This document shows, piece after piece, positions 1-10,200 of a stretch of DNA of 64,000 nucleotides. The number at the start of each line of letters is the position of its first letter. The stretch's first letter is position 1. The notes under the pieces were generated by a model. That model was not told the DNA's origin and ran no database searches. It was given only the letters and a program-made list of their open reading frames with translations. Source of the stretch: Clostridia bacterium (GTDB lineage: Bacteria; Bacillota; Clostridia; Saccharofermentanales; Saccharofermentanaceae); NCBI GenBank assembly GCA_016287245.1, contig JAEEWG010000014.1:1-64000 (forward strand), given 5' to 3'. The position numbers and the translations under genes are program-made.

Positions 1-173
1 CAACAAAACTCGGAATACTCAACAGTTTTATGCCATTATACCCCCTTTTTAAGCGCCGTAACAGCACAAATTACGAACGTTTACAAGTCGAGAATAATCC
101 AACACTAATTTAGTTTTTCATTTAAGTCACGAAGAAGAAACGAAGAAGAAAAATTCTGTCAGGAATGGAAAAG
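1..173. other. Non-coding left edge of the window
   Basis: AT-rich stretch downstream of the leftward gene that ends at 174. No credible ORF, RNA gene or clear intrinsic terminator was recognised. The long plus-strand frame that begins at 165 is an antisense shadow of the neighbouring gene. Confidence 0.6.
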
Positions 174-983
174 TTACTTTCTCTCGCCGTCGTTTTCGCC
201 GTCCTTCCTCTTCTTCTCGATCTCGGCATAGCTCGTCTGAAGCGTCTCCTTCAGGCCGTCCGTGAAGTCGGTAAAACGGTCCTTCGTCGTCTCATAGGTA
301 TCCTTTACGAACCGGCTGAAAGGATTGTCCATCCACATACGGAAAATAAATCCGGCCTTGATGAGACGGCTCTCCTTATACTGTCCGATACGCTCCTTGA
401 TCTCCTCGTAATGGAGAACGATCTGCTGCTGGCTCGCAAACTTCTTGATGGCCAGCACGATCCTTGTCGAATGCGAAAGGTCCATCAGGAACACGCCGTA
501 GAAGAATCCGACGAAGAACGAAAACGCCAGATTATTCGACAGCCATTCAAGAGAGCGCAGGATGTGCGGATGGATGACGAAGTAATACACCGCGCCGAGG
601 ATCGACCACAGGAACGAATAAAGAGGGCAGATGATACCCTGGATATTGCCCCAGCGGTCCGTATAGTCCCACAGGCGGAGCTTAAAATACTTCAGACAGA
701 AGAATCCCGCGATATACTCGACGATCGTCATACCGACCATCATCAGGAAGAAAAGAAGGAGTTTTTCGAGAACAGGATGACCGAAATCGAAATACTTTTC
801 GACCGAGGCGATCAGGTAAAGGAGCACGAGACCGAAGCCGTAGATCGGAAGATACGGGCCCGAAAGGAATCCCGGGTTGACCCACTTCTTCTGTGATACG
901 AACCTTCTGTAAAAGAGCTCGAGACACCAGCCCGTCAGGCTTCCCACGAAGAATAAAAATGCCAGTAAAAGTATAAACGACAT
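174..983 (-). CDS. Putative ABC-transporter type IV (CmpB-like) integral membrane protein
   Basis: 269-residue polytopic membrane protein. About five hydrophobic segments are visible near residues 1-22, 43-60, 72-100, 114-139 and 150-172, followed by a charged cytoplasmic tail of about 95 residues. The conserved block GFLSGPYLPIYGFG (about 38-51) is the hallmark of the PF06541 family, described as putative ABC-transporter type IV (CmpB). No ATP-binding partner lies nearby, so the transport role is only a family label. The start follows a GGTGAGG site 8 nt beyond the stop of the upstream gene at 992, so the two are probably cotranscribed. The tail is Lys/Glu-rich and may form a coiled coil. 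Confidence 0.8.
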   Translation of the reverse strand: MSFILLLAFLFFVGSLTGWCLELFYRRFVSQKKWVNPGFLSGPYLPIYGFGLVLLYLIASVEKYFDFGHPVLEKLLLFFLMMVGMTIVEYIAGFFCLKYFKLRLWDYTDRWGNIQGIICPLYSFLWSILGAVYYFVIHPHILRSLEWLSNNLAFSFFVGFFYGVFLMDLSHSTRIVLAIKKFASQQQIVLHYEEIKERIGQYKESRLIKAGFIFRMWMDNPFSRFVKDTYETTKDRFTDFTDGLKETLQTSYAEIEKKRKDGENDGERK

Positions 984-991
984 ATCCTCAC

Positions 992-2365
992 CTACCTAAG
1001 AATCAGTTCCATCAGGAGATTCTCCCGCGCATAGACCGCGATCCTCGAATCCTCGACGTCACGGAAAAATGCATAGAGCGCCGTACTCGTCGAAAGCGTG
1101 GCGTAGTTTCTCATCATGACGTTATATGTCACCGAAAAAAGATCCTCATCCCCCTTGATCAGCGCCAGATACAGTACGAGCGGATACGCCTCGTAAGCCT
1201 CTTTTTCCGAGATCGCATAGCCGGAGATCACGTCATAGGACTCATAGAGGACGCCAGCGTTATAGATCTGCTGACTTACCCACGCATATCCTTCCTTGTC
1301 GAGCTGTCCGATCTCGGCAAGATACACCATCACGCGAAGAGACGAGACCAGATCCACTTCTCCGGAACTTCCCGTATAGTACATATATCCGCTTTCTTCC
1401 GAATACATCCAGGCATAAAGCGGAAGATCCTGCGAGATCTTCCCGCCCTTGACCATTTCGACAAGGCTTTCGTACTTTTCTTTATATTCCGACCAGAGCA
1501 CGGTCGCGCGGCGCAGCGCTTCAAGGTCCAATCCTCCGAGCTCAATGCCCGAAAGTGCCACCATCTTCTCCGGATCTTCTTCCGGCTGCTCCGGGATCGG
1601 CGTGATCAGAGATTTCTCTGTTACAGGCTCCGGTGTCGGAATCGCCAGCTGGTCCGCCGGACGGTAGGTCGTCTGCTCCCCGGAAGAAAAGATCTTCCCG
1701 GAAAGCTCTTTTATCCTCGAGAAGAGACTGCTTCCTCCCCATTTATCGTAGTAATTCAAAAGAGCGCGGATGTATCTTGTCGTCGCCGCCAGAGACACCG
1801 GCGGTTCCGAATACCGGATATAAAGCGGATCTTCGTAAAGATCCGAAAGCTGCGTCTTTGTCCGGCTGTCCGGAGAGATCAGGTCGTCGGCTCTTTTAAA
1901 GGAGAAAAGGAATCCGCTTTCATCGGTCAGGGAGTTGTCGATCGCCTTGATCATGGCATCGGCCTTGGATCTTTTCCCTTCGAGGATATATGACTCCAGA
2001 AGCAGCACCTGATCGAGTGTATCGACATAGGAAGACTCCATCTCCGGTACACTTCTCGTCGTGCCGGGGATCAGGTACCAGGACAGCACAAAAGGCTCCA
2101 TCATGCGGTCTTCCGACAGGAGCTTCGTGGTCCTCGAGAACATATATCCCTTGTGGAATTCCGTTCCGGAAACGACGCTGTTCATCGCACTCGTCATTCG
2201 GAAATCCTTCCCGTCCGTATCCACCTTTTTATTTAAGATCCCGCTTTTCATCACGAAAAGGACCGCCGCCGTGATGACTGCGATCGCGCCCAGGGCAACA
2301 CCTCCGATCTTCAGATACTTCTTTATCTTCTTGTTGGTGTATTTGACTGCCGTTAGTGAGGGCAT
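992..2365 (-). CDS. Membrane-anchored extracytoplasmic protein of unknown function
   Basis: 457 residues with a basic N-terminus, one transmembrane segment at about 18-38, and a large outside domain. The outside part is alpha-helix rich with repeated Tyr/Trp-containing helices (for example VLSWYLIPGTT, LPLYAWMYSEESG), which loosely resembles the helical-barrel fold of GH8-like glycosidases. I could not identify catalytic acids, so this is only a fold impression. A Pro/Glu-rich linker at about 243-268 divides the ectodomain into two halves. It is the first gene of a two-gene leftward unit with the CmpB-like protein and is divergent from tmcAL, with about 70 bp between the starts. The start has a GGAGAAGAGG site. 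Confidence 0.7.
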   Translation of the reverse strand: MPSLTAVKYTNKKIKKYLKIGGVALGAIAVITAAVLFVMKSGILNKKVDTDGKDFRMTSAMNSVVSGTEFHKGYMFSRTTKLLSEDRMMEPFVLSWYLIPGTTRSVPEMESSYVDTLDQVLLLESYILEGKRSKADAMIKAIDNSLTDESGFLFSFKRADDLISPDSRTKTQLSDLYEDPLYIRYSEPPVSLAATTRYIRALLNYYDKWGGSSLFSRIKELSGKIFSSGEQTTYRPADQLAIPTPEPVTEKSLITPIPEQPEEDPEKMVALSGIELGGLDLEALRRATVLWSEYKEKYESLVEMVKGGKISQDLPLYAWMYSEESGYMYYTGSSGEVDLVSSLRVMVYLAEIGQLDKEGYAWVSQQIYNAGVLYESYDVISGYAISEKEAYEAYPLVLYLALIKGDEDLFSVTYNVMMRNYATLSTSTALYAFFRDVEDSRIAVYARENLLMELILR

Positions 2366-2435
2366 GTGCCTCTTCTCCTTTTCTTCGCGGGTAAAATAAG
2401 ATATAGTAATTGTACCACTTATCCGGAGGAGAAAG

Positions 2436-3743
2436 ATGCTCGTAGCAGGAATCGTCGCCGAATTTAACCCCTTTCACCGGGGCCATATGCACCTGATCTC
2501 GAAGGTCAGAGAAGAACTCGGCAGTAAAACGCCCATCGTCGTCATCATGAGCGGAGAGTTCGTCCAGCGCGGGATCCCCGCCATCACGGACCGTACGAGC
2601 CGCGTCTGTGCGATCCTGTCCTCTGGTGTCGATGTCGTCCTCGAGCTCCCTTTCACCTTCGCAACCGGCTCTGCCGACCGTTTCGCCCATGGCGCGATAC
2701 AGTCCCTTGCGAAAAGCTCCGTGATCACGGACCTTTATTTCGGAGCAGAGCACGATTCTCTGGAAGATCTTCGCCATATCGCCGATCTTGACCTTGAAAA
2801 CGACCCGGTATTTCATGAAAAACTGGATGCGCTACAGAAAGACGGACAGCCCTACGCTTCTGCCTGGCAGGACGCGCTGATCGCCTCTTTAGAAGCCCAT
2901 CACGAGAAGGCCGGCTCCCTTTCTTCCGAAAAGCTGGCCGAGATCCTTCGGGAACCGAACAACACCCTGGCGATCGCCTATCTCCGCGAGCTTCGGAACT
3001 GCCCTTCCATCGTCCCGCACCTGATCCACCGTGTAGATCCGTATCACGGACAGGATCTGTCGGAAGGCACATTTGCCAGTGCTTCCGCTCTGAGAATGAA
3101 GATCTTCGAAGAATACGGAAAAGAGGATTTCCTTAGGAGCCTCGGCGGTCTTCTCCCCTTTATCCCGGAGACCATGCTTTCCGAGATGATGTATCTTTGG
3201 AACAGCGGGACCTCTCCGATGGGCGAGGAAGATCTCCTTTCAGACGTTCTTTCCATCATCCGCGCAAGTTCCGTCGAAAGCCTTTCCAAGACGGCCCACA
3301 TGGGTCCCCAGCTCGCCGGATACCTAAAGACAGCTGTCCGCAACATGCATTACGATCCGGAGACATCCCTTACGGATCTTTTCCAGAAGAATGCGTCCAC
3401 GCGCTGCTTCTCCTATGCCAGGACGCTCCGCGCGCTTTCTTCCCTTGCCGTCGGACAGAAAACTACCGACCTTGAAAACCTTTCCGAGCCGAAATATCTC
3501 CGTCTCCTGGGTTTTTCCGAGACGGGCCGCACCGTCCTAAAGCAGATGCGGGAAGGATCCGATCTTCCGATCCTTTCGCGCGCCTCCGATGCCTTCCACC
3601 ACCGAAAAGATCCGGCGTTTGCCCGTATGGATGAGCTCGACCGCATAAGTCACGACTGGTGGACCGCAAAGGCCAGAGGCACCTTCGAAGAAGACTTTCA
3701 CCGCGAAGTCATCCAGTTCAAAAGAAATCGTCTCTACCGCTGA
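2436..3743 (+). CDS. tmcAL: tRNA(Met) cytidine acetate ligase TmcAL
   Basis: 435 residues, close to the usual 390-430 of the family (YlbM in Bacillus). TmcAL forms N4-acetylcytidine at the wobble position of elongator tRNA-Met, using acetate and ATP through an acetyl-adenylate. The N-terminal nucleotidyltransferase signature is clear: GIVAEFNPFHRGHMHLI carries the HxGH adenylate-binding motif, followed by IVVIMSGEFVQRG and the conserved ELPFTFATGSADRFA. The C-terminal part is the helical tRNA-binding region. A CCGGAGGAGAAAG site lies just before the ATG. It is cytoplasmic, divergent from the gene at 2365 and convergent with the giant adhesin gene. Confidence 0.93.
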   Translation: MLVAGIVAEFNPFHRGHMHLISKVREELGSKTPIVVIMSGEFVQRGIPAITDRTSRVCAILSSGVDVVLELPFTFATGSADRFAHGAIQSLAKSSVITDLYFGAEHDSLEDLRHIADLDLENDPVFHEKLDALQKDGQPYASAWQDALIASLEAHHEKAGSLSSEKLAEILREPNNTLAIAYLRELRNCPSIVPHLIHRVDPYHGQDLSEGTFASASALRMKIFEEYGKEDFLRSLGGLLPFIPETMLSEMMYLWNSGTSPMGEEDLLSDVLSIIRASSVESLSKTAHMGPQLAGYLKTAVRNMHYDPETSLTDLFQKNASTRCFSYARTLRALSSLAVGQKTTDLENLSEPKYLRLLGFSETGRTVLKQMREGSDLPILSRASDAFHHRKDPAFARMDELDRISHDWWTAKARGTFEEDFHREVIQFKRNRLYR

Positions 3744-3799
3744 CTCCGTGCTTCCCTGCCTCGTCCGGCAACAAAGAAAGATCTGCCCTGGCACCGATC

Positions 3800-4094
3800 T
3801 GCCGTATAAAAATGGGATTTCTGAAAGTATACGGCAGGCCAGACAGCGAGTTGCCGTATAAAAATGAAAAAGTGTTTTTTATACGGCAGTTTCAGGGAGA
3901 ATTTCCGTATGAAATGAGAAAACTTAAATCCATACGGCAGTTCGGAAAGAAAGTTGCCGTATGAAATCGAAAAAGTGCTTTTCGTACGGCAAAAGAAGGG
4001 AAAATTGCCGTATGAAATGAGAAATCCTAAATCCATACGGCAGTTGGCGGATTTGTCTGCCGTATGAAATCGGATTTCGCAGAATTTTACGGCA
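3800..4094. repeat. Array of six evenly spaced 37-bp inverted repeats (TGCCGTAT...ATACGGCA)
   Basis: Six units of exactly 37 bp start at 3800, 3852, 3903, 3955, 4006 and 4058, so the spacing alternates 52, 51, 52, 51, 52. Each begins with TGCCGTAT (TTCCGTAT in unit 3) and ends with ATACGGCA (GTACGGCA in unit 4, TTACGGCA in unit 6). Links between units are 14-15 bp. Position 9 and its partner at position 29 co-vary: A-T in units 1 and 2, G-C in units 3, 4 and 5, G-T in unit 6. Units 3 and 5 are nearly identical and units 2 and 4 share their loop, giving a 103-bp super-repeat. The array fills most of the space between the convergent tmcAL and adhesin genes. No known element name was recognised. 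Confidence 0.9.
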
Positions 4095-4149
4095 GATCGA
4101 TGCTTCCTGGCATCCGAAGGGCGTCTTCGAATGATTATAAGGACAAGAA

Positions 4150-4184
4150 AAGGCGCTGTCTCATTTGGTTTGAGACAGCGCCTT
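4150..4184. terminator. Intrinsic terminator between convergent genes
   Basis: Perfect 14-bp stem AAGGCGCTGTCTCA / TGAGACAGCGCCTT with a 7-nt loop. On the minus strand it is followed by TTCTTG, 30 nt past the stop of the adhesin gene, so it most likely ends that transcript. The flanks are nearly symmetric, so it could also stop read-through from tmcAL and the repeat array. Confidence 0.8.
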
Positions 4185-4214
4185 CTTGTTAAACTTACTT
4201 GTCAGTGCGCAGAA

Positions 4215-7200
4215 TCAGGACTCCTGCTCTTTGCGGCGTGTCTTCATGACCACGATCGCTGCGGCTGCGGCCAGGAAGAGTCCGGCGATGATCTCCGTCG
4301 TGGTATCCTTCACATCACCGGTCTTGACGACCTTTCTATCATCGGAAGAGATCACTTCGAATTCGATAGTCACCGTCGAATCATCGTCATAGGTGATCAC
4401 GATACGGTGGATGCCGATTCGAAGATCCTGGATAACGTCCTCCGAAAGCTCGATGGTGTCATCGTCCTTCACGGTATAGTCGCCAGGGCCGAGAGGCGTG
4501 TCATCGACAGTAACGGTTTTGATCTGCTTCTTTCTCTTCGTCGTCTCTTTTGTATCCGAAGTCGTTGTATCATCCGTTGTAGACGGTGCAGATACACTCT
4601 CGGAAGGCTCATCCGTTGACTCTGTCGTTGTCGTCTTCGTTACCTTGGTCGTCTTCGTCGGCTTCTTCGTCTCCTTTGTTGAAGACTCGGAAGGTGTCTC
4701 CGTCGGAGTTCCTCCGGACGACTCTGTCGACGAATCCGATGTAGGTTTGCCTGTTGTCTCACTCGAAGATTCGATCGTCTTCTTCGTGTACGAGTTCGTG
4801 ATCTTCAGGGTCTTCTGCGTCTTATCCGCGATCGCGATGCTGACGCCGCTGTTCGCTACCGTCAGTTCGTAACCAGAGATCGCTGCAGAGCCTTCATCCT
4901 CGGTAACTGTGTATGTTCCCAGTTCAAGATCACTCAGCACTACCGTTCCGGCACCCTTGATGGTAACCGTCTTCTGGTAACCGTTCGGGCCCTTGACTGT
5001 GAATGTATACGTCTTTTCCGAAGCACTAGCCGGAGCTCCTGCACCGAGGACCTTCTCGATCACGAGGCTGCCCCTCTCAGGTGCGGTCTTTTTCAGAGTG
5101 TTCGTCAGCGTCGTCACTGTTCCGCTTGTGCTGTTTCCGGTCAGTTCATATCCTTCCGGAACTGTCGGCTCAGACCATGTATAGGTGATCACATTGCCAG
5201 CACCGTCTGTCCTCGGCAGATCGTTCACCGTCTCGGTCCAGCCATTAGCTTCACTCAAGGTGACCTCAGTGCCGTTGCTGAGCTTGACCTTCAGGTAAGC
5301 AGGACGCTTGCCATCCTTGTTGTTATCGTCAGCCCATACCTTCTTGACTGTAGCAGAAGTCTTTTCGACTTTCTCCTTATAGGTGTTCGTGATCGTTGTC
5401 ACTGTACCTTCTGTCGAAGAAGAAGTCATGGTGTAGCCTTCCGGCATTGCTTCCTCTGTCCAGGAATACTCGATCTTCGAGCCCTTGTCATAGACAGGCA
5501 GACCCTTGATCGTCGCTGTCCAGCCATTGGCTTCATCAAGCGTCACAGAATCGCCATTGCTCAATGTGACCGTCAGAGACAGAGGTCGCTTGCCGGCCTT
5601 GTTGTCCTCATCTTCCCAGACCTTCTTAACAGTAAGATCTGTCAGGATCGGAGCGTGTGTATTCGTGAACGTGGTAGTGGTTCCCTCGGTCTTCGAACCG
5701 GAAGTATAGTCCTTTACCGAGAGCTCCTTCCATGTGTACGAGATCGCATAACCATCTTTCGTCTTCGGAAGATCACCGGTCTTTGCCGTCCAGTTATTGC
5801 CTTCGTTGAGCGTGTAGTATGCCTGATGTACACTATCCGCAAGAAGCTCTACTGTGACCTCCGCAGGACGTATGCCGTCCTGGTTATTATTGTCGTTCCA
5901 GACCTTCTTAACTGTCAGGTCCACATACTCCATCTTGAACTCATACTTGTTCTTTACTGTAGCCGTAGAAGCGGTCGTCGTGATCGTACCAGTTGCGTTA
6001 TCGATGCCGACCTTGCTGTAACCCTTCACTGCCGGGTCAGTTTCTTCGACGGTATAATCCGTGCCAACCGGGATCTTGCTGATCTCGATATACTCACCCG
6101 CCTTCAGCGTGAATTCCTTGAATTCCGCCGCAGCAAAGATCGTTCCAACAGCAGCTCCGCCATTCTTCGAAACATCGTAGGTGCCGTCCTTTTCGATCTT
6201 CACTCTTACAGTAAACTCTGTATCCGCATTGTAGCCGGTCGCGGTCGTACCTTCCGTCATCGTCTTTTCGACCTTGAGGCTGCCGTATTCCTGCGTGTAC
6301 GAATACTTGTTGTTAACAGTAGCGGTTGCCGCTGTTGTCGAGATCGTACCTGTACCGTTCGTGATGCCGACCTTGCTGTACCCCTTCGTAGTCGGTGCTA
6401 CTTCAGAAACAGTGTAGTTGACGTCAACCGGGATGTTGGAGATCACGATAGTATCGCCTGCCTTCACGGTGAACGCTACGTCAGTATCTGCAGCAAATGC
6501 TGTAGCCACTGCTGCACCGCCATTCTTAGATACATCATAGGTACCAGCAGTATCGAACTGGACATTTACCGTAAACTCTGTGTTCGCGTTATATCCGGTA
6601 TCTGTTGTACCATCGGTCATGACCTTCTCAACTGTAAGCTGGCCGTACTCCTGTACATACTCATACTTGTTGTTAACAGTAGCGGTTGCCGCTGTCGTCG
6701 AGATCGTACCTGTACCATTCGTGATGCCGACCTTGCTGTAACCAGCCGTTGTCGGATCTTCCTCGGTTACGGTGTACTTCACATCTACCGGGATGTTGGA
6801 GATCACGATAGTATCGCCATTCTTAACGGTGAATGCCACGTCAGTATCTGCAGCGAATGCTGTAGCCACTGCAGCACCGCCATTCTTAGACACATCATAG
6901 GTACCAGCAGTATCGAACTGAACGTTTACTGTGTACTCAGTATTTGCGTCATAGTTCTTCTCAGTTGTACCTGCGACAACTTTCTTCACAGTAAGCTGGC
7001 CGTACTCCTGAACGTACTCATACTTGTTGTTAACAGTAGCGGTTGCTGCTGTTGTCGAGATCGTACCTGTACCGTTCGTGATGCCGACCTTGCTGTAACC
7101 AGCCGTTGTCGGATCTTCCTCGGTTACGGTGTACTTCACATCTGCCGGGATGTTGGAGATTACGATAGAGTCTCCATTCTTCACGGTGAATGCCACGTCA

Positions 7201-10200
7201 GTATCTGCAGCGAATGCTGTAGCCACTGCCGCGCCACCATTCTTAGATACATCATAGGTACCTGCGGTATCAAACTGAACGTTTACTGTATATTCAGTAT
7301 TCGCGTTGTAGTTCTTCTCCGTAGTACCGGCAACTACCTTAGTAAATGTAAGCTGACCGAACTCCTGAACATACTCGTATTTGTTATAAACGGTCGCAGA
7401 CTTCGTTGCCGCATCGATCGTTCCTGTTGCATTCAGGATAGATACCTTGCTATAGCCAGGGGTGGCCGGATCTTCTTCGGATACAGTGTATTTCGCATCC
7501 TCCGGAATGTTGGAGATCACGATAGTATCTCCGGCCTTCATGGTGAATGCAACGTCAGTATCTGCAGCAAATGCTGTAGCTACTGCTGCACCGCCATTCT
7601 TCGCTACGTCATAGGTGCCTGCAGTATCGAACTGGACATTTACCGTAAACTCGGTGTTCGCGTCGTAGTTCTTCGCACTGGTTCCGTCAGACATTACTTT
7701 CTGGACAGAAAGGCTACCGTACTGCTGTACATATTCGTACTTGTTATTTACAGTCGCTGTCGCCTGTGCCTTTGTGATCGTTCCGGTCGCGCCTGTGATG
7801 CCGACCATGGAATAGCCGGTCGCGGTCGGAGATACCTCAGATACGGTGTACTTCGCATCTACCGGAATGTTTCCGATCACGATGGAATCACCGGCCTTGA
7901 GTGTAAACTCAACATTGGTATTGGCAGCAAATGCAGTATCTACCGCTGTACCACCATTCTTAGCCACACCGTACGTGCCGGCGGTATCGAACTGTACGTT
8001 CACCGTAAATTCGGTATTCGCATCGTAGTTCTTCGCTGTCGTACCTTCGGTCATGACCTTTTCGACCTTCAGGCTGCCGTATTCCTGTACAAAGTCATAT
8101 TTGTTGTTTACGGTTGCCGTAGAAAGAGCCGTCGCGATCGTACCTGTTGCATTGTCGATACCGACTTCAGAGTAACCCTTCTGTGTCGGGGCAACTTCGG
8201 AAACGGTATACTTGACGTCTACCGGGATATTGGAGATCTCAATATAGTCTCCTGCCTTCAGGGTAAACGCTACATCCGTATCTGCAGCAAATGCTGTAGC
8301 TACTGCTGCGCCACCATTCTTCGCAACATCATATGTTCCGGCTGTATCGAACTGGACATTTACCGTAAACTCGGTGTTCGCGTTATATCCGGTTGCCGTT
8401 GTACCTTCGGTCATGACCTTTTCGACCTTCAGGTTGCCGTATTCCTGTACATATTCGTACTTGTTGTTTACAACAGCCGCAGAAGATGTTGTCGTGATCG
8501 TACCTGTACCGTTCGTGATGCTGACCTTGCTGTAACCAGCCTCAGTCGGATCTGCTTCCGTTACGGTGTACTTCACATCTACCGGAATATTGGAGATCAC
8601 GATAGTGTCGCCAGCCTTCACTGTGAAGGCTACGTCAGTATTTGCAGCAAACGCTGTAGCTACTGCCGTACCACCATTCTTCGCCACGTCATATGTACCA
8701 GCTGTATCAAACTGTACATTGACTGTGTACTCGGTGTTGGCATTGTACTTCTTCTCGGTTGCACCGGAAACGAGGACCTTCTCGATAGAAAGTTCGCCGT
8801 ACTCCTGCACATATTCATACTTGTTATTTACAACAGCCGCAGAAGGTGTTGTGGTGATCGTACCTGTACCATCCGTGATGCTGACCTTGCTGTAACCAGC
8901 CTCTGTCGGATCCACCTCAGTTACGGTGTACTTCACATCTACCGGGATGTTGGAGATCACGATAGTGTCGCCTGCCTTTACTGTGAAGGCTACATCAGTA
9001 TCTGCAGCGAATGCTGTAGCTACTGCTGCACCACCGTTCTTCGCCACGTCATATGTACCAGCTGTATCGAACTGTACATTGACTGTGTACTCGGTATTTG
9101 CATCGTACTTCTTCTCGGTTTCACCGGAAACGAGGACCTTCTCGATAGAAAGTTCGCCGTATTCCTGGATGTACTCATACTTGTTATAAACAGTAGTATT
9201 CTTCGTTGCCGTATCGATCGTTCCTGTCGGATTCAGGATAGAGAACTTGCTGTATCCAGGAACTGCCGGATCTACCTCAGAAACTGTGTAGTTTACATCT
9301 TCCGGAATATTGGAGATCTCGATCTCCTGACCGGCCTTGATGGTAAATGCCACATCGGTATCCTTGGCAAAGATCTTGCCAACAGCCGTTCCGCCGTCAA
9401 TAGATACATCGTAAGTACCTGCAGTATCAAACTGTACGTTGATGGTGTACTCGGTATTCGGATCGTAATTCTTCTCCGATTCACCATCTGCCATGACCTT
9501 CTTGACCTTCAGGCTGCCGTACTGCTGTACATATTCGTACTTATTGTTTACAACAGCCGCGGAAGGAGTTGTCGTGATCGTTCCTGTCGCATTATCGATG
9601 CTGACCTTGCTGTAACCGGTAGCCGTCGGATCTGCTTCAGTAACCGTGTATTTCACGCCATCCGGGATATTGGAGATGACGATGGTGTCGCCGGCCTTCA
9701 TGGTAAAGGCAACGTCCGTATCCTTTTCAAAGGACTTGGCGACAGCTGCCGCTCCGTTAACGGAAACTGCGTAAGATCCAGCTGTGTCAAACTGTACATT
9801 TACGGTGTACTCCGTATTGGCATCGTACTTTTTCTCAGTTTCACCGGAGATGATAACTTTCTCGATCGAAAGCTCGCCATACTCCTGAATATACTCGTAC
9901 TTGTTGTTAACAGTAGCTGTTGCCGCTGTCGTAGAGATCGTACCCGTGCCATTTGTAATGTCGACCTTACTGTAACCGGCAATCGTCGGATCTACCTCAG
10001 TGACGGTATACTCGACATCTACCGGGATATTGGAGATCTCAATTGTATCTCCGGCCTTCACGTTGAACGCTACGTCAGTGTTTGCATCAAATACAGTCGC
10101 TACTGCAACTGCACCGTTGATGGATACATCGTAGGTACCGGCTGTATCAAACTGTACATTGACTGTGTACTCGGTATTCGGATCGTACTTCTTCTCCGTT

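Noticed and set aside
3659..4036. Two open frames across the inverted-repeat array
   Set aside because: The repeated words in their translations (SYGNF, LPYG) come from the DNA repeat itself; no ribosome binding sites.
3800..4094. CRISPR array
   Set aside because: Links of 14-15 bp are too short and partly alike, the units vary in the middle, and no cas gene is present.
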